A program made the translations under genes and the position numbers. This document shows, piece by piece, positions 6,007-7,378 of a stretch of 7,378 bases of DNA. The notes under the pieces are model-generated. The model did no database searches, had not been told where the DNA came from, and saw only the letters and a list, made by a program, of their open reading frames with translations. How positions within the stretch are numbered: position 1 is the first letter of the stretch; each line of letters starts with the position of its first letter. This DNA comes from Candidatus Nanopelagicales bacterium (GTDB taxonomy: Bacteria; Actinomycetota; Actinomycetes; Nanopelagicales; Nanopelagicaceae), in assembly GCA_030832365.1 (NCBI GenBank), contig JAURJF010000048.1, positions 1-7,378 of the forward strand. Direction: 5' to 3'.

Positions 6007-6660
6007 CTAGGCGGGAACTGAAATATTGGCAGATACAGAGCGCAGGTCGGCAAGTGATATTGCTCCCGCACGCACCAGCCTTGCCCCTTCTTGCTCAATA
6101 GCAATTACAGTCGAGCTTGGCCCCTCTGGCAGTTCACCTAGATCAAAGAGCGCTGCATAATCACTATCTAGGGCTGGAAAGAAAGTAGATTTTCTTGGAG
6201 CAGGTCTTCCAGATAGGCAGGCTGCTCCAACAGCTAGTGGACCTGAGGCAAGTGCAACGCTTCGAACAAATTCTGCGCCTGGCACTCGAACTGAAATTTC
6301 TTTCAAAGCTCTTGCATCTCCTAGATCCCAGACTAAACCTTGTGCGGGGGTGAGATTAATAGTTAAAAGACCGGGCCAGAATTTTTCTGCTAGCGCAGTT
6401 ATTGTTTCGCCGAATTGAAGAGAAATTCCTTTAACAGTTTTGATATCTCCAACTATTACTTGGGCTGCAGTTGCTGGAGGAGATTGTCGGAGCTTATGAA
6501 TTTTCCTAACCGCTCCATGATTAAAAGCATCTGCTAAAAAGACATAGCCATGCTCAAGTGGAGCGATGATTAATTTGCCATCGCGAAGAGATGCCACTGC
6601 TCGCTCGATTAGCTCTTGGCTATCAATTAGGCCATCAGATAGCGAGAATCTCTCTGCCAT
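6007..6660 (-). CDS. Sua5/YciO/YrdC-family protein with altered active site (L-threonylcarbamoyladenylate synthase-like)
   Basis: The family makes threonylcarbamoyl-AMP from Thr, bicarbonate and ATP for the t6A37 modification of tRNA. In actinobacteria its gene follows prmC, as here. The fold is recognisable over 217 aa: helix and strand (GKLIIAPLEHGYVFLADA, 28-45), KLR (56-58) for the conserved K-x-R, FWPGLLTI (94-101), VRVPG (124-128), PLAVGAACLSGRPAP (141-155) and a final GPSSTVI / RAGAIS block (180-186, 197-202) typical of the family. Key residues differ. The P-T-E-T motif reads PLEH (34-37), and the usual S-A-N before SG reads A-A-C (146-148). There is no extra C-terminal Sua5 domain, so it is YrdC-sized. 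The ATG overlaps the prmC stop (TAATG) with AGAGG 7 bases upstream. The fold is secure. The enzymatic activity is uncertain. Confidence 0.85.
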   Translation of the reverse strand: MAERFSLSDGLIDSQELIERAVASLRDGKLIIAPLEHGYVFLADAFNHGAVRKIHKLRQSPPATAAQVIVGDIKTVKGISLQFGETITALAEKFWPGLLTINLTPAQGLVWDLGDARALKEISVRVPGAEFVRSVALASGPLAVGAACLSGRPAPRKSTFFPALDSDYAALFDLGELPEGPSSTVIAIEQEGARLVRAGAISLADLRSVSANISVPA

Positions 6661-7378
6661 TACTCTGCCTCTCGCCTAGCGCTAATCCATCTTGGGCGAT
6701 TATTTAAATCGCGATTCTGATTAATCTGAGAGTAGCCCTTTGATAACTCAGCCTCAAGTAGGAGAGCTTGGCTCTCATAGTGCTCCATAATTAATAGACC
6801 ACCAGGCTTTAACAAGCTAGATGCAGCCTTAATAAATCTTCTCGGGATCTCAAGGCCATCATCTCCTCCACCAAAAAGGGCTTCTTTAGGTTCATTTGCA
6901 AGGACTAACTCTGGCAAGTTATCACCCTCTGGAACATATGGTGGATTTGCAATGACAATGTCACATTTCACTCCTTCTAATACCTCTAAAACATCACCAG
7001 AGACAACGCGAACTGAGACATCCAAAGCCGCAATATTTCGCTTTAACCACTCAATGGCTTGATCTGATTTTTCAACAGCAACAACGGTTACTGGCCAATT
7101 CTTCTTTTCAGCTTCATGTGCAATACAGATTGCGAGTGCGCCACTACCTGAACCTAAATCAACAATGCTTACAGGTGCTTTACTTGATTGGCTCTGCATT
7201 GAATTAATCTTTTCAATTTCTAGAAGAGCAGCATCGACTAAAGCTTCGCTCTCCGGCCTTGGAATTAAGACTCCTTGGCCTACCTGGAAGGTGAGATATC
7301 TAAATGGAGCATGGCCAATTAAGTATTGGGTTGGCTTTCCTGAAATTCTCTTTGCGATTAGCTCATCAAGAAGTTCTA
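6660..7378 (-). CDS. prmC: Release factor glutamine methyltransferase, 5' end off the window
   Basis: PrmC (HemK) methylates the Gln of the GGQ motif in peptide release factors RF1 and RF2. The reading frame stays open from the window edge to the TAA at 6660 (238 residues visible). An internal ATG at 7199 is not the start, because conserved PrmC sequence continues upstream. It shows SGKPTQYLIGHAPFRYL and GVLIPRPESE (usually PRPETE), the linker to the catalytic domain. The Rossmann-type methyltransferase domain has the SAM loop VDLGSGSG (7140-7163) and the substrate-Gln-binding NPPY (6936-6947), followed by EALFGGGDDGLEI. The C-terminus (RPRWISARREAE) is normal. Only the first part of the N-terminal helical domain is missing. 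prfA would be expected just beyond the right edge. The stop overlaps the start of the next gene by one base. Confidence 0.95.
   Translation of the reverse strand, partial: ELLDELIAKRISGKPTQYLIGHAPFRYLTFQVGQGVLIPRPESEALVDAALLEIEKINSMQSQSSKAPVSIVDLGSGSGALAICIAHEAEKKNWPVTVVAVEKSDQAIEWLKRNIAALDVSVRVVSGDVLEVLEGVKCDIVIANPPYVPEGDNLPELVLANEPKEALFGGGDDGLEIPRRFIKAASSLLKPGGLLIMEHYESQALLLEAELSKGYSQINQNRDLNNRPRWISARREAE

Noticed and set aside
6660..7199. Short methyltransferase starting at the ATG at 7199
   Set aside because: The same frame continues upstream to the window edge with conserved PrmC sequence (GVLIPRPESE and others), so this ATG is internal.

Overview
The window is a single-direction block of genes, all transcribed on the minus strand (right to left). 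The base composition is AT-leaning for an actinobacterium, roughly low-to-mid 40s % GC by eye. Gene order in transcription direction is prmC (5' end off the window) - Sua5/YrdC-family gene - glyA - wecA-like transferase - AtpI-like - AtpZ-like - atpB - atpE - atpF - atpH - atpA (3' end off the window). This is the classical actinobacterial arrangement, in which the F1Fo ATP synthase operon follows prfA-prmC-sua5-(glyA)-rfe as in Streptomyces and Mycobacterium. Moderate GC, very tight spacing and a long free-standing delta subunit (279 aa, not the mycobacterial b-delta fusion) suggest a small-genome, low-GC actinobacterium, for example a freshwater acI/Nanopelagicales-type lineage. That placement is inference.

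Right part (about 7378 to 3226): translation and envelope genes. PrmC methylates release factors, and a Sua5/YrdC-fold protein lies where the tRNA t6A gene normally lies but has lost several usual active-site residues. GlyA makes glycine and one-carbon units. The WecA/TagO-like enzyme loads a sugar-1-phosphate on undecaprenyl phosphate. Genes here overlap by one base (TAATG) or abut, so translational coupling is likely.

Middle (about 3651 to 2871): two small membrane proteins of the AtpI and AtpZ types, which elsewhere help c-ring assembly or ion supply. They are followed by a 146-bp non-coding leader before atpB that can form several competing stems.

Left part (2870 to 1): Fo subunits a, c, b and then delta and the first 135 residues of alpha. 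The largest internal gap (68 bp, atpB-atpE) holds a perfect 10-bp dyad just upstream of the strong ribosome binding site of atpE, the subunit needed in the most copies. The c-ring site looks proton-type. atpG, atpD and atpC would be expected beyond the left edge.

I see no mobile element, CRISPR array, RNA gene or foreign island. Overall this is a conserved housekeeping region. The items that deserve a second look are the atpE hairpin, the atypical Sua5-like protein, the duplicated delta N-domain and the atpB leader. I found no convincing evidence of a wholly new system.
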